Below the pieces are notes generated by a model, which was given only the letters and a program-made list of their open reading frames with translations, did not search any database and was not told the origin of the DNA. This document shows, in pieces, positions 19,138 through 31,355 of a stretch of 64,000 bases of DNA. Both the position numbers and the translations under genes were made by a program. The DNA comes from Aerococcus christensenii (GTDB lineage Bacteria; Bacillota; Bacilli; Lactobacillales; Aerococcaceae), in the NCBI RefSeq assembly GCF_001543105.1, contig NZ_CP014159.1:930001-994000 (forward strand), written 5' to 3'. The first letter of the stretch is position 1, and each line of letters opens with the position of its first letter.

Positions 19138-20190
19138 ATGATAAAGATAGGACCAATTGAAATTAAAAATCCTATTGCTGTGGCTCCTATGGCTGGAATC
19201 TCTAATGCCGCTTTTCGAACGATGGTCAAACAACAGGGAGCAGGCTTAGTGGTTTGTGAGATGATCTCTGACCAGGGAATCCATTTTCGAAATAAGAAAA
19301 CATTGGAAATGTTGCACATTAAAGATGAAGAATGGCCGCTATCTGTTCAGATATTTGGTGGACATGCAGAATCTTTGGCTGAAGCGGCTCACTTTATCGA
19401 AACCCATACCAAAGCTGCTATTATTGATATTAATATGGGGTGCCCTGTTCAAAAGGTTGTGAAAACGGATGCTGGCTCTAAGGCCCTTTTGGATCCCAAT
19501 GAAGTTTACCGACGGGTAAAAGCTGTCAAAGAGGCTGTTCATTTACCTGTAACGGTTAAAATGAGAACGGGTTGGGATGACCAACATATTTTAGCAGTAG
19601 AAAATGCATTAGCTGCCCAGGAAGCGGGAGCAAATATGATTGCTATGCATGGTCGCACCCGTGAACAACTCTATACAGGCAAGGCCAACTGGGAAATTAT
19701 TAAAGAAGTGGCCAGTCATTTGAGCGTGCCATTCTATGGAAACGGGGATATTAGGACACCTGAAGAAGCAAATTTTGCGCTGGATAATTATGGCGTGGAT
19801 GGGGTGATGGTCGGACGAGGCTGTTTAGGCAATCCGTGGGTGATTCATCGGATGGTTCATTATATTGAAACAGGAGAACTTTTACCTGAAAAAACAGGGG
19901 TTGAGCGAATTCAAGCGGCTTTGGAACACTTAGACCGTTTGGTTGCCTTAAAAGGAGAAAGAGTGGGCGTTAGAGAATTTAGAGGGATGGTGGCTTACTA
20001 TCTAAAAGGAATTCCTCGCGCTGCTAAGGTGAAAGTGGCTTGTACACAAGCCGAAACAAAGGCAGAGGCTGATCAACTTTTAAATGATTTTAAAGCGTTC
20101 ACAGCTTCTAGAGAAAAAGAAGTTCGCCCTAAACGCCTATCACGAGCGGAACGTCAAGCACAAAAAGAGGCTGAACAAAAGAATGTTTAA
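19138..20190 (+). CDS. dusB: tRNA-dihydrouridine synthase B
   Basis: DusB is an FMN enzyme that reduces uridines in the tRNA D-loop using NADPH. The protein has 350 residues. TIM-barrel motifs visible: APMAGISNAAFR at the FMN site, INMGCPVQKV with the catalytic Cys, VTVKMRTGWD and HGRTREQLYTGKANW, then GNGDI and VMVGRGCLGNPW for phosphate binding. The last ~25 residues are a charged Arg/Lys/Glu extension. The ribosome-binding site GGAGAGAAGG is followed at a normal distance by the ATG. It lies upstream of lysS, as in B. subtilis (yacF-lysS). Confidence 0.96.
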   Translation: MIKIGPIEIKNPIAVAPMAGISNAAFRTMVKQQGAGLVVCEMISDQGIHFRNKKTLEMLHIKDEEWPLSVQIFGGHAESLAEAAHFIETHTKAAIIDINMGCPVQKVVKTDAGSKALLDPNEVYRRVKAVKEAVHLPVTVKMRTGWDDQHILAVENALAAQEAGANMIAMHGRTREQLYTGKANWEIIKEVASHLSVPFYGNGDIRTPEEANFALDNYGVDGVMVGRGCLGNPWVIHRMVHYIETGELLPEKTGVERIQAALEHLDRLVALKGERVGVREFRGMVAYYLKGIPRAAKVKVACTQAETKAEADQLLNDFKAFTASREKEVRPKRLSRAERQAQKEAEQKNV

Positions 20191-20198
20191 AAGAAAAC

Positions 20199-21764
<1,566 letters not shown>

Positions 21765-21783
21765 AAAATATTCTTTGACAATG

Positions 21784-21813
21784 AGGAATGGATGGGGCTC
21801 CATTCCTTTTTTT
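21784..21813 (+). terminator. terminator after lysS
   Basis: GGAATGGA, a 6-base loop and TCCATTCC followed by seven T residues. Confidence 0.85.
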
Positions 21814-21922
21814 GTAGAGTTAAAAAGATATTTTATTAGTTATTGTGTAAGTTGTGTTACGCAGATGAAGAAAATGATTAAAATGATTTTTCAAGACAGC
21901 TTATAAAAATGTTGAGAAGGTC

Positions 21923-21951
21923 TTGACAGAAGAAGATGGAAATGTTAAATT
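21923..21951 (+). promoter_or_regulatory. str operon promoter
   Basis: TTGACA, exactly 17 bases, then TAAATT. It lies about 180 bases ahead of rpsL, leaving a long leader. This is one of the strongest sigma-A-like promoters in the window. Confidence 0.8.
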
Positions 21952-21957
21952 AGACAA

Positions 21958-22130
21958 GGTGCTTTTTGTATACAGATTCCTGTAAAAGAACAGTCGTGCT
22001 GACTGATACATATGGCACAGATACAACGTCTGATAATCGATAGTTTTATCGGTTATTTCTTTTTCGTAAGAGATGACACACCAGGATGTGTGGCTTTAAA
22101 ATGATTTTTTGGAAGGAGGAATAATAGTAC
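21958..22130 (+). promoter_or_regulatory. str operon leader with attenuator-like hairpin
   Basis: The untranslated leader is about 170 bases long. At 22033-22056 a 10-bp stem (ATAATCGATA / TATCGGTTAT, one G-U pair) is followed by TTCTTTTT, the form of an intrinsic terminator ahead of the genes. A small hairpin CACAC/GTGTG lies downstream near 22076-22092, resembling the CACACCCGG part of the rpsJ leader in this same window. Leader-mediated control of transcription is inferred, not shown. No gene is present in the 366-base gap after lysS. Confidence 0.55.
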
Positions 22131-22544
22131 ATGCCTACTATTAATCAATTATTACGTAAACCTCGTAAATCAACCAAGGCAAAATCTAAATCACCTGCCT
22201 TAAATCGAGGCTACAACTCAATGAAGAAACAATCAACACATACAAATTCTCCTCAAAAGCGTGGAGTATGTACCCGTGTCGGGACGATGACACCTAAGAA
22301 ACCTAACTCCGCTTTACGGAAATATGCGCGTGTTCGTTTATCCAACATGATTGAAGTAACGGCTTATATCCCAGGGATTGGGCACAACTTACAAGAACAC
22401 AGTGTGGTATTGATTCGTGGTGGCCGTGTAAAAGACTTACCAGGGGTTCGTTATCATATTGTCCGTGGGGCTTTAGATACCGCTGGTGTTGATGAACGTC
22501 GTCAAGGTCGTTCTAAATACGGTACCAAGAAACCTAAGAAATAA
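22131..22544 (+). CDS. rpsL: 30S ribosomal protein S12
   Basis: S12 lines the decoding centre and is the main determinant of translational accuracy and streptomycin response. The protein has 137 residues. The loop [10 protein letters not shown] keeps the Lys that is mutated in streptomycin-resistant strains, and [16 protein letters not shown] is intact. It is first in the str operon behind a GGAAGGAGG ribosome-binding site, 26 bases before rpsG. Confidence 0.99.
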   Translation: MPTINQLLRKPRKSTKAKSKSPALNRGYNSMKKQSTHTNSPQKRGVCTRVGTMTPKKPNSALRKYARVRLSNMIEVTAYIPGIGHNLQEHSVVLIRGGRVKDLPGVRYHIVRGALDTAGVDERRQGRSKYGTKKPKK

Positions 22545-22570
22545 TTTTAAATCAGAAAGGAGGGCATTGA

Positions 22571-23041
22571 ATGCCTCGTAAAGGACATATCGCTAAACGC
22601 GATGTATTACCAGATCCAATTTATAATTCAAAAATGGTGACCCGTTTAATTAACCAAATTATGCTTGATGGGAAACGTGGAATTGCTGGATCCATCTTAT
22701 ATAATGCTTTTGATATGATTAAAGAAGAAACAGGCAAAGATCCGATGGAAGTTTACCAAGAAGCTATGGAAAATATTCAACCTGTTTTAGAAGTTAAAGC
22801 TCGCCGTGTTGGGGGGGCCAACTATCAAGTACCTATGGAAGTTCGTCCAGAACGTAGCCGTACTTTAGCACTTCGTTGGTTAGTACAAGCAGCTCGTAGC
22901 CGTGGCGAAGGAACTATGCAAGTTCGTTTAGCTCGCGAAATTATGGATGCTGCTAATAATACAGGTGCTGCTGTTAAGAAACGTGAAGACACGCACCGTA
23001 TGGCTGAAGCGAATAAAGCTTTCGCTCACTTCCGTTGGTAA
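22571..23041 (+). CDS. rpsG: 30S ribosomal protein S7
   Basis: S7 nucleates assembly of the 30S head and contacts E-site tRNA. The protein has 156 residues, normal, beginning [16 protein letters not shown] with the conserved [13 protein letters not shown] beta-hairpin segment. In E. coli S7 is the str operon translational repressor; whether that holds here is unknown. AGAAAGGAGG precedes the ATG. Confidence 0.99.
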   Translation: MPRKGHIAKRDVLPDPIYNSKMVTRLINQIMLDGKRGIAGSILYNAFDMIKEETGKDPMEVYQEAMENIQPVLEVKARRVGGANYQVPMEVRPERSRTLALRWLVQAARSRGEGTMQVRLAREIMDAANNTGAAVKKREDTHRMAEANKAFAHFRW

Positions 23042-23117
23042 TAACTGCCCTGCTTTTTGCAGAGGGTTTGTTTATTAAAGAAAACTGAGCATATCATATA
23101 GAAAAGGAGAATGAAAG

Positions 23118-25211
23118 ATGGCAAAAAGAGATTTCCCTCTTGAAAAGACAAGAAACATCGGAATCATGGCCCACATCGATGCAGGGAAAACCACTACAAC
23201 CGAACGTGTCTTGTACTATACTGGTAAAATCCATAAAATTGGTGAAACTCACGAAGGTGCTTCCCAAATGGACTGGATGGAACAAGAGCAAGAACGTGGG
23301 ATTACCATCACTTCTGCAGCTACGACTGCTCAATGGAAAGGTTATCGAGTAAATATTATTGATACCCCAGGGCACGTAGACTTCACAGTTGAAGTGGAAC
23401 GTTCTTTACGTGTCTTAGACGGTGCGGTTACTGTTTTGGATGCACAATCAGGTGTTGAACCACAAACAGAAACCGTATGGCGTCAAGCAGATACTTACCA
23501 TGTCCCACGTATTGTGTTTGCAAACAAGATGGATAAAATTGGTGCAGACTTCCTTTATTCTGTATCTACCATTAAAGATCGTTTAGGAGCAAATGCTCAC
23601 CCTGTTCAATTACCAATCGGGGCAGAAGACAACTTCAAAGGAATTATCGACTTAGTTAAAATGAAAGCCGAAGTTTATGAAGATGACTTAGGAACGGTTA
23701 TTGATGAAAGTGATATTCCAGATGAATACAAAGAAGAAGCTGAAAAATGGCGTACAGATTTAATTGAAGCTGTTGCTGATACTGATGAAGAACTCATGAT
23801 GGCCTATTTAGACGGCGAAGAAATCAGCGAAGAAGAATTAAAAGCTGCTATCCGTAAGGCAACTTTGAATTTGGATTTCTACCCAGTTTTATGTGGCTCT
23901 GCCTTCAAGAACAAAGGGGTTCAAATGATGTTGGATGCTGTTATCGATTACTTACCAGCTCCTACTGATGTTCCTCCAATTGAAGCTCAAATGGCTGATG
24001 ACCCAGATAAGACTTTTGAAGTGGTTGCTGATGATACCGCTCCATTCGCTGCTTTAGCCTTTAAGGTGATGACAGACCCATTCGTTGGACGTTTAACCTT
24101 CTTCCGTGTATATGCAGGAACTTTACAAGCAGGTTCTTATGTTCAAAATGCAACACGCGATACCCGTGAACGGGTTGGACGTATCTTATTGATGCACGCT
24201 AACTCCCGTTCTGAAATTGAAGAAGTCTTCTCTGGAGACATCGCAGCTGCTGTTGGTTTGAAGAATACCACAACTGGGGATACTCTATGTGATCCTAAGA
24301 ACCCAATTATCTTAGAAAAAATGGAATTTCCAGAACCAGTTATTGAAGTTGCTATCGAACCAGATACCAAAGCTGACCAAGATAAGATGCAAATTGCTCT
24401 TGGTAAATTAGCTGAAGAAGACCCAACCTTCCGTGCTAATACAGACCATGAAACTGGTCAAACCATTATCGCTGGGATGGGTGAATTACACTTAGACATT
24501 ATCGTGGATCGTTTGAAACGTGAATTTAATGTTGCCGCAACTGTTGGTGCACCTCAAGTTTCTTATCGTGAAACCTTCACCAAACCTGCTACTGCAGAAG
24601 GTAAGTTTGTTCGCCAATCTGGTGGTAAAGGACAATACGGGGATGTTTGGATTGAATTTACGCCAAACGAAGAAGGGGCCGGTTTTGAATTTGAAGACGC
24701 TATCGTTGGTGGGGTTGTTCCACGTGAATATATTCCATCTGTTGAAGTAGGTTTGAAAGATGCTATGGAAAATGGTGTCTTAGCAGGCTTCCCATTAGTT
24801 GACGTGAAAGCAAAACTCTTCGACGGGTCTTACCACGATGTCGACTCCAGTGAAGCAGCCTTCAAAGTCGCAGCATCTCTTGCTTTGCGTAATGCAGCTA
24901 AAGATGCCGGCGCTGTTATCTTGGAACCAGTGATGAAAGTTGACGTTGTTGTACCTAAGGACTACATCGGAGATGTTATGGGACACGTTTCTGCACGTCG
25001 TGGACGTATCGAAGGGCAAGAACCTCGTGGAAACGCAATTACTTTACACTCTTATGTTCCATTATCTGAAATGTTTGGATATGCAACCACTTTACGTTCA
25101 GCAACGCAAGGACGTGGTACCTTCACCATGACCTTCGACCACTACGAACCAGTTCCTAAATCTGTTGGTGAAGAAATCATCGCTAAATATGGAAAAGGTT
25201 CAGAAGAATAA
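23118..25211 (+). CDS. fusA: elongation factor G
   Basis: EF-G is the GTPase that drives tRNA-mRNA translocation and, with RRF, ribosome recycling. The protein has 697 residues. G1 is [12 protein letters not shown] (about 17-28), followed by [10 protein letters not shown] (switch I), DTPGHVDF (G3) and NKMDKIGAD (G4). Domains II-V follow, with [11 protein letters not shown] in domain V. It is third in the str operon, 76 bases after rpsG. Codon use is strongly optimised like the ribosomal genes. Confidence 0.99.
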   Translation: MAKRDFPLEKTRNIGIMAHIDAGKTTTTERVLYYTGKIHKIGETHEGASQMDWMEQEQERGITITSAATTAQWKGYRVNIIDTPGHVDFTVEVERSLRVLDGAVTVLDAQSGVEPQTETVWRQADTYHVPRIVFANKMDKIGADFLYSVSTIKDRLGANAHPVQLPIGAEDNFKGIIDLVKMKAEVYEDDLGTVIDESDIPDEYKEEAEKWRTDLIEAVADTDEELMMAYLDGEEISEEELKAAIRKATLNLDFYPVLCGSAFKNKGVQMMLDAVIDYLPAPTDVPPIEAQMADDPDKTFEVVADDTAPFAALAFKVMTDPFVGRLTFFRVYAGTLQAGSYVQNATRDTRERVGRILLMHANSRSEIEEVFSGDIAAAVGLKNTTTGDTLCDPKNPIILEKMEFPEPVIEVAIEPDTKADQDKMQIALGKLAEEDPTFRANTDHETGQTIIAGMGELHLDIIVDRLKREFNVAATVGAPQVSYRETFTKPATAEGKFVRQSGGKGQYGDVWIEFTPNEEGAGFEFEDAIVGGVVPREYIPSVEVGLKDAMENGVLAGFPLVDVKAKLFDGSYHDVDSSEAAFKVAASLALRNAAKDAGAVILEPVMKVDVVVPKDYIGDVMGHVSARRGRIEGQEPRGNAITLHSYVPLSEMFGYATTLRSATQGRGTFTMTFDHYEPVPKSVGEEIIAKYGKGSEE

Positions 25212-25223
25212 AAAACTTAAATA

Positions 25224-25257
25224 AGAGACAGTCCTTGACTTTCTCAAGGACTATCTC
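25224..25257 (+). terminator. hairpin after fusA overlapping the tuf promoter
   Basis: GAGACAGTCCTTGA and TCAAGGACTATCTC pair over 14 positions with one mismatch and a 5-base loop. No T-run follows, so it is not a classical intrinsic terminator, and it contains the -35 of the tuf promoter. Confidence 0.45.
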
Positions 25258-25264
25258 ATATAAT
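25235..25264 (+). promoter_or_regulatory. tuf promoter
   Basis: TTGACT, 18 bases, then a perfect TATAAT, 64 bases before tuf. The -35 lies inside the hairpin stem described for 25224-25257. Confidence 0.75.
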
Positions 25265-25328
25265 AAAATTACTGAATCTATGATGTAAAATAGAAATTTA
25301 GTGTAAATTTTAGGAGGAATCATTAATA

Positions 25329-26516
<1,188 letters not shown>

Positions 26517-26541
26517 TCATAGAGTTTGATGATGTAACAAG

Positions 26542-26575
26542 AAAAAGGGTTGAGAATTTTCTCGACTCTTTTTTT
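26542..26575 (+). terminator. terminator after tuf
   Basis: AAAAGGGTTGAG pairs with CTCGACTCTTTT (two G-U pairs) around a 6-base loop, then a T-run. Confidence 0.85.
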
Positions 26576-26678
26576 ATTTGAAAATTTTCGCTATAATGGA
26601 TATTGTTAAGCTTCAGCTTGGTGAGGGATTTAGGCTCGCTTGCTGAAGAGGGACGATTCATTCATAAGGAGGATGGTT

Positions 26679-28085
26679 ATGAACACAAAAAAAGGTTGGC
26701 TTTTCAAAACAAGTTTGGCCATTGTAGGAGTATTAGTGATAGGCTATTTTGCAGGCTGCTATTATTATCATGATCATTTTTTGGCACATACACAGATAGC
26801 TGGCATTAATATAGGAAGAATGACACCCCAAAAAGCGAGTGATCACGTTCAAAAAGATCTAGATCAGAAGACGGTGACACTTACAGAAGCTGGAAAGGTT
26901 CTTAAAGAAGTGAAACCGAGTCAATATGGGCTCAATGCAGAAATTAAAGGAAGTTTAGATCAGGCGCTTGCACAGCAGAATAGATGGAAGTGGCCGCTGT
27001 CAATAGTTCCTTCTGCACATACACAAATTCAATTACAATTTAATGAAGCTCAAAAGGGGAAAATGGTCGATTTGTTGAAAGAATTGGGGATTAATAATAA
27101 GAAACGGCCTGCAAGCGAAAATGCTCGACTAGTAAAAAATAAAAAGGGAAATCAATTAAAAATAGAACCTGAAAAAGATGGCAAGCAAGTTTCTCCTGAA
27201 CGATTAGGGGAGGCTTTAGCAGAAGCTTTAAGTCAAGTCAAAAATACAGTAGCGCTTGAACAAGCTTACCAATTAGCAGAAATTCGCCAAGACGATCCTT
27301 CTTTAACGCAAAAAATAACAGACTATCAAAAAGTTATCGGTAGTGATGTTAAGTTGTTGGTAGAAGATAAAGAATATCCTATTAAAAAAGAAGATATTCA
27401 GGATTGGGTTCTTTTCGACAATCAATTAAAAATGACAGTCGACAAAAAGAAAATTTCTGCTTATTTAAAAAATTTGAATCAAAAAATCGCAGGGTTATTA
27501 ATCCCTCATGAATTTCAATCGACACTCTCAGGACAAGTCACTATTGTCCCAGGAATTTATGGCTGGCATATTGATCGCGATAAAGCTGTAGATCAAGTGG
27601 CTGAGGCTGTTTTATCAGGTGAAGGGAAAACCTTTGAACCAGCAATTGCTGGGAAAGGATACAAAGTTCCTAATTTCTTTGGGGATACTTATATAGAAGT
27701 AGATATTCCTCATCAAAAGCTTTTCTTCTATGAAAAAGGAGAAAAGACCTTAGAAACAGATGTTATTACAGGTCAAGACAAATCTCCAACGGTTCCAGGA
27801 GCAAACGAAATTTGGAATATGCAATCCCCGAGTGTTCTAAAAGCAAACTCTCCTATTACAGGAATTCCTTATGCGCAACCTGTTGATTATTGGATGGCCT
27901 TTGACTATCATGCGGAAGGTATCCATGATGCTCAGTGGCAACCCGCTTTTGGGGGACAACTCTATCGCAATATGGCAGGTTCTTATGGCTGCGTGAATAC
28001 TTCCATTAAAATTATGCCGACCATCTATTCTAAATCTTATATTGGACTTCCTGTTATTATATTTAATGAAGAATCCCTTCATTAA
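26679..28085 (+). CDS. L,D-transpeptidase (YkuD) with peptidoglycan-binding-like domains
   Basis: The protein has 468 residues from the ATG at 26679, which has AAGGAGG 8 bases upstream; an in-frame TTG at 26640 is not supported. One membrane segment (about 8-27) anchors it outside the membrane. Two tandem domains (about 40-330) resemble the PG_binding_4 domain of enterococcal Ldt(fm). The YkuD catalytic domain follows: FDYHAEGIHDA with the His, and S435-Y-G-C438-V-N with the nucleophile Cys (the family allows SHGC or SYGC). Such enzymes form 3-3 peptidoglycan cross-links that bypass penicillin-binding proteins. A TATAAT at 26592-26597 may be its -10. Confidence 0.94.
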   Translation: MNTKKGWLFKTSLAIVGVLVIGYFAGCYYYHDHFLAHTQIAGINIGRMTPQKASDHVQKDLDQKTVTLTEAGKVLKEVKPSQYGLNAEIKGSLDQALAQQNRWKWPLSIVPSAHTQIQLQFNEAQKGKMVDLLKELGINNKKRPASENARLVKNKKGNQLKIEPEKDGKQVSPERLGEALAEALSQVKNTVALEQAYQLAEIRQDDPSLTQKITDYQKVIGSDVKLLVEDKEYPIKKEDIQDWVLFDNQLKMTVDKKKISAYLKNLNQKIAGLLIPHEFQSTLSGQVTIVPGIYGWHIDRDKAVDQVAEAVLSGEGKTFEPAIAGKGYKVPNFFGDTYIEVDIPHQKLFFYEKGEKTLETDVITGQDKSPTVPGANEIWNMQSPSVLKANSPITGIPYAQPVDYWMAFDYHAEGIHDAQWQPAFGGQLYRNMAGSYGCVNTSIKIMPTIYSKSYIGLPVIIFNEESLH

Positions 28086-28108
28086 TATAGAAGAGAAATA
28101 ACTATAGA

Positions 28109-28152
28109 AAAAAATAACGAGTTAAGAAGGGAAGCTTAACTCGTTATTTTTT
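28109..28152 (+). terminator. terminator after the L,D-transpeptidase gene
   Basis: A perfect 18-bp stem, AAAAAATAACGAGTTAAG with its complement, has an 8-base loop. Its T-run forms the left part of the 13-base direct repeat flanking the IS30 element. Confidence 0.95.
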
Positions 28153-28159
28153 GAATTTG
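28147..28159 (+). repeat. left copy of direct repeat flanking the IS30 element
   Basis: TTTTTTGAATTTG occurs identically at 29499-29511, exactly outside the other end of the element, and is best read as a target-site duplication. Confidence 0.75.
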
Positions 28160-28262
28160 AGTAAGTTGTAAAATGAAGTGCATAAAGAAAAGGACGACAA
28201 AAAACCAGTGAGGCTCTATACTTAAAAGCGTCTAAACCCAAGTAAAGGAGCACTCACCGGCT

Positions 28263-29300
28263 ATGAAACACCAAGGTCATATGCACACCTTTCTGCAGAA
28301 AAACGCGGAATCATCCAAGCAATGCACCATGAAAGACATAAACAGAAAGAGATTGCTGTCGCCATCGACGTTAATCAAAGTACCATATCGCGTGAATTAA
28401 AACGCGTCAAATGACCTACGATCATCAATATGTTGATGTCTATCTAGCAGAGACTGGCTCGCGTGTTTATAAAGAAAATCGGTCAAATTCAAAGGAAAAA
28501 GGTGCTTTGTTCGGAAAGTCTACTTTCATAAAAGCTTTTGAAGAAGCTTTACTGACGCATAAAAAAGATCGTGTCTTCAGTGTTGATACTTTCACTCATA
28601 AGTACCGTAGAGAGCATCCTTTAGAAAGTGTCCCTTGCCCCAAAACGATGTATAAATATATCAACCTTGGGATATTAAGAGTGAAAAATATTGATCTTCC
28701 TATGAAAACACGGATTCGCCCAAGAAAGCAATCAAGTGAACCACGAGGAATGAATAAAAAGTTATTAGGAAAAAGTATTGATCAACGATGCCCAGCCATT
28801 CTTTCCAGAGAAGAATTGGGTCATTGGGAGCTTGATCTCGTGATAGGAAAGAAGAGCCGTGTATTATTACTCTAGTTGAACGGGAAACGCGAAAACTTCT
28901 CACCAGGAAGACTTGGAAGTGGGATGCCGCTTCAATTGTAAAGTCCGTAAAAAAGATGATTCTCAAAGAGGACCAAGAGTATTTAAAAACTTTAATGACC
29001 GATAACGGAAGTGAATTTTCTAATCTGTCACAACTTGAAAACGGACTAAAAGATATAAAGGCCTTTTTCACTCACGCTTATTCTGCCTGGGAAAAAGGAA
29101 CTAACGAAAGGCATAATCGCATGTTAAGAGAATTCTTGCCTAAAGGGACCAGCTTTAAAAATCTGATATACCAAGAGTTGGCGCACTACACGAATACTAT
29201 AAACAATCGCTTCAGAAAGATCTTAGATTATCAAACGCCCAATGACTGTTACATCATGGGAGTTGCGAAACTTCAGGATACCCTTAGAGAAGTAGGTTAA
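28263..29300 (+). pseudogene. IS30-family transposase, frameshifted
   Basis: The reading frame must change near 28277, near 28405 and near 28855 to give a whole protein. Segment one has the helix-turn-helix (LSAEKRGIIQAMHHERHK and DVNQSTISRELKR). Segment two starts TYDHQYVDVYLAETGSR and ends at HWELDLVIG, which carries the first catalytic Asp. Segment three carries LMTDNGSEF (second Asp) and GTNERHNRMLREFLPKGTSF (catalytic Glu). All DDE residues survive, so decay looks recent, but no single frame makes a full transposase. Confidence 0.9.
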
Positions 29301-29390
29301 AGTGCTTAACCAAGTTTAGAGATTCAGGGTGGGCCAGTCAAGGTCCGCTACGCTTTCCCCTTGAATCTCTAAATAGTAATCAAGCACTTT
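29299..29390. repeat. large imperfect palindrome in the IS30 right arm
   Basis: Outer arms AAAGTGCTT / AAGCACTTT (29299-29307, 29382-29390) and inner arms AGAGATTCA / TGAATCTCT (29318-29326, 29362-29370) are nested, with a GC-richer centre. It starts at the stop codon of the transposase remnant and has no T-run. Function unknown. Confidence 0.6.
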
Positions 29391-29498
29391 AAGCTTGAGA
29401 AAATGGGCCAAGAATGATTGATTTTATCAGTCTTTTAGCTATTTTGCATGAAACTGAAATTTTTGAATTTAAATATGCATTTGATATTGCAATTTACC

Positions 29499-29511
29499 TT
29501 TTTTGAATTTG
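29499..29511 (+). repeat. right copy of direct repeat flanking the IS30 element
   Basis: TTTTTTGAATTTG, identical to 28147-28159. Confidence 0.75.
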
Positions 29512-29533
29512 TTAAAAAAGATACTCAAAAAGC

Positions 29534-29562
29534 TTGCTCTCTAAAGAAAAAATCTGTATAAT
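29534..29562 (+). promoter_or_regulatory. S10 operon promoter
   Basis: TTGCTC, 17 bases, then a perfect TATAAT, about 150 bases ahead of rpsJ. Confidence 0.7.
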
Positions 29563-29569
29563 GGAAAGA

Positions 29570-29700
29570 GTGCTGCTGAATACAGGGGTAACTCTGTCTT
29601 GGTAGCCAGCTTTGAAATATGAGGTTGCGACACACCCGGATGCTTTGCCAAGAGGGTGTACCGGTAATTCATATGGAGCTAGTCAATATAAAATACTGAC
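29570..29700 (+). promoter_or_regulatory. structured S10 operon leader RNA
   Basis: The leader can fold with long-range pairing: AGCT (29608-29611) with AGCT (29677-29680) and ATATGA (29617-29622) with TCATAT (29669-29674), enclosing ACACCC (near 29632) paired with GGGTGT (29654-29659). The central CGACACACCCGG segment looks like leaders found upstream of rpsJ in other Lactobacillales. An autoregulatory role, perhaps through a ribosomal protein such as L4, is an inference. Confidence 0.5.
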
Positions 29701-29714
29701 GAGGAGGAAAAAAC

Positions 29715-30023
29715 ATGGCAAAACAAAAGATTCGTATCCGCTTAAAAGCTTACGAACATCGTGCACTTGATCAATCTGCACAAAAAATCGTAGAAACCGC
29801 AAAACGTACAGGCGCTAAGGTAGCAGGTCCTATTCCACTACCTATCGAACGTTCACTCTTTACTGTTATTCGTGCGACCCACAAATACAAAGATTCTCGT
29901 GAACAATTTGAAATGCGTACTCACAAACGTTTAGTAGATATTGTCAATCCAACACCTAAAACTGTTGATGCTTTAATGAAGCTTGACTTACCATCTGGTG
30001 TTGATATTGAAATTAAGCTTTAA
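29715..30023 (+). CDS. rpsJ: 30S ribosomal protein S10
   Basis: S10 is a 30S head protein and, as NusE, a partner of NusB and NusG in transcription antitermination. The protein has 102 residues and begins [28 protein letters not shown] and THKRLVDI are intact. It is first in the S10-spc-alpha operon, behind a GACGAGGAGG ribosome-binding site. Confidence 0.99.
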   Translation: MAKQKIRIRLKAYEHRALDQSAQKIVETAKRTGAKVAGPIPLPIERSLFTVIRATHKYKDSREQFEMRTHKRLVDIVNPTPKTVDALMKLDLPSGVDIEIKL

Positions 30024-30067
30024 TTAGTTAACCCAAATAAAAAACAAATAATTATGGAGGTGTAATC

Positions 30068-30709
30068 ATGACTAAAGGAATCTTAGGAAAAAAAGTAGGT
30101 ATGACGCAATACTTCACTGAATCTGGAGAATTAGTACCAGTTACTGTAATCGAAGCGCAACCAAACGTTGTTTTACAAGTTAAAACAATCGAAAGCGACG
30201 GCTACGAAGCTGTTCAAGTTGGTTTTGATGACAAACGTGAAGTGTTAGCTAATAAACCTCATAAAGGTCATGTAGCAAAAGCAGAAACTACTCCTAAGCG
30301 CTTCATTCGCGAATTTAACGGTGTTGAGCTAGGAGAGTACGAAGTAGGTAAGGAAATTACAGTTGAAACTTTCCAAGCTGGGGACATCGTTGATGTAACC
30401 GGTACTTCAAAAGGGAAAGGTTTCCAAGGCGCGATCAAACGTCATGGTCAACAACGTGGCCCTATGGCTCATGGGTCTCATTACCATCGTGCACCAGGTT
30501 CAATGGGTATGGCTTCAGATGCTTCTAAAGTATTCAAAGGTAAAAACTTACCAGGACAAATGGGTGGTCATACAGTAACTATTCAAAACTTGGAAGTGGT
30601 TAAAGTGATTCCTGAACAAAACGTTATCTTAATTAAAGGTAATGTTCCAGGTCCTAAACAATCTATGGTAGAAATTAGAGCTGCAGTGAAAGCTCAAGCA
30701 GCAGAATAA
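30068..30709 (+). CDS. rplC: 50S ribosomal protein L3
   Basis: L3 is an early assembly protein whose long loop reaches the peptidyl transferase centre. The protein has 213 residues. It begins [16 protein letters not shown], and the loop with [17 protein letters not shown] is intact. AUG preceded by TATGGAGG; 44 bases after rpsJ. Confidence 0.99.
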   Translation: MTKGILGKKVGMTQYFTESGELVPVTVIEAQPNVVLQVKTIESDGYEAVQVGFDDKREVLANKPHKGHVAKAETTPKRFIREFNGVELGEYEVGKEITVETFQAGDIVDVTGTSKGKGFQGAIKRHGQQRGPMAHGSHYHRAPGSMGMASDASKVFKGKNLPGQMGGHTVTIQNLEVVKVIPEQNVILIKGNVPGPKQSMVEIRAAVKAQAAE

Positions 30710-30731
30710 TTGGGGAAGGAGGAAGAAAACA

Positions 30732-31355
30732 ATGGCTAAACTTAAATTATTCAAACAAGACGGTTCACAAAACGGTGAAATCGAAGTAAAAGATGAAGTC
30801 TTTGCAATTGAACCAAATGAAACAGCAATTTTTGATGTGATTTTGATGCAACGTGCTTCTTGGCGTCAAGGCACCCATTCCGTTAAAAGCCGCGGCGAAG
30901 TGAGCGGTGGTGGACGCAAACCATGGCGTCAAAAAGGAACGGGTCGTGCTCGTCAAGGATCCATCCGTTCTCCTCAATGGGTAGGTGGTGGACGTGCGTT
31001 CGGACCAACTCCACGTTCATACAGCTTCAAATTACCTCGTAAAGTTCGTCGCTTAGCTTTACGTTCTGCTTTATCACGTAAAGTAAGCCAAGAAAACTTA
31101 TTGGTAGTTGATGCTTTATCTTTTGACGCACCAAAAACCCAAGCTTTTAAAGAAGTATTAAACAACTTAAACGTTAATGAAAAGGTATTAATTGTTATCG
31201 ACAAAGATAACACCAACGCTGTTCTATCTGCTCGTAACTTAGAAAATGTGACAGTGGTTGATCAAGAAAACGTTAACGTTTATGACTTAGAAAACAATGC
31301 GAAAGTGATCATGACTCAATCAGCACTTTCAAGCGTAGAGGAGGTACTTGCATAA
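30732..31355 (+). CDS. rplD: 50S ribosomal protein L4
   Basis: L4 extends a loop into the peptide exit tunnel, where changes cause macrolide resistance, and in E. coli represses its own operon. The protein has 207 residues. The tunnel loop [15 protein letters not shown] is of standard sequence. Its stop codon overlaps the rplW start by one base, suggesting translational coupling. Confidence 0.99.
   Translation: MAKLKLFKQDGSQNGEIEVKDEVFAIEPNETAIFDVILMQRASWRQGTHSVKSRGEVSGGGRKPWRQKGTGRARQGSIRSPQWVGGGRAFGPTPRSYSFKLPRKVRRLALRSALSRKVSQENLLVVDALSFDAPKTQAFKEVLNNLNVNEKVLIVIDKDNTNAVLSARNLENVTVVDQENVNVYDLENNAKVIMTQSALSSVEEVLA

Larger units (their letters stand above)
28160..29498 (+). mobile_element. 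IS30-family insertion sequence, inactive copy
   Basis: The element is about 1339 bases. Its ends carry a 24-base imperfect terminal inverted repeat (28161-28184 against 29474-29497, 19 of 24 matching) and it is bounded by a perfect 13-base direct repeat. It contains an IS30-type transposase gene with at least three frame breaks. It sits between the L,D-transpeptidase terminator and the S10 operon promoter, with the promoter's -35 only 36 bases beyond the right end. The 200 bases after the transposase contain a large imperfect palindrome. Confidence 0.85.
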
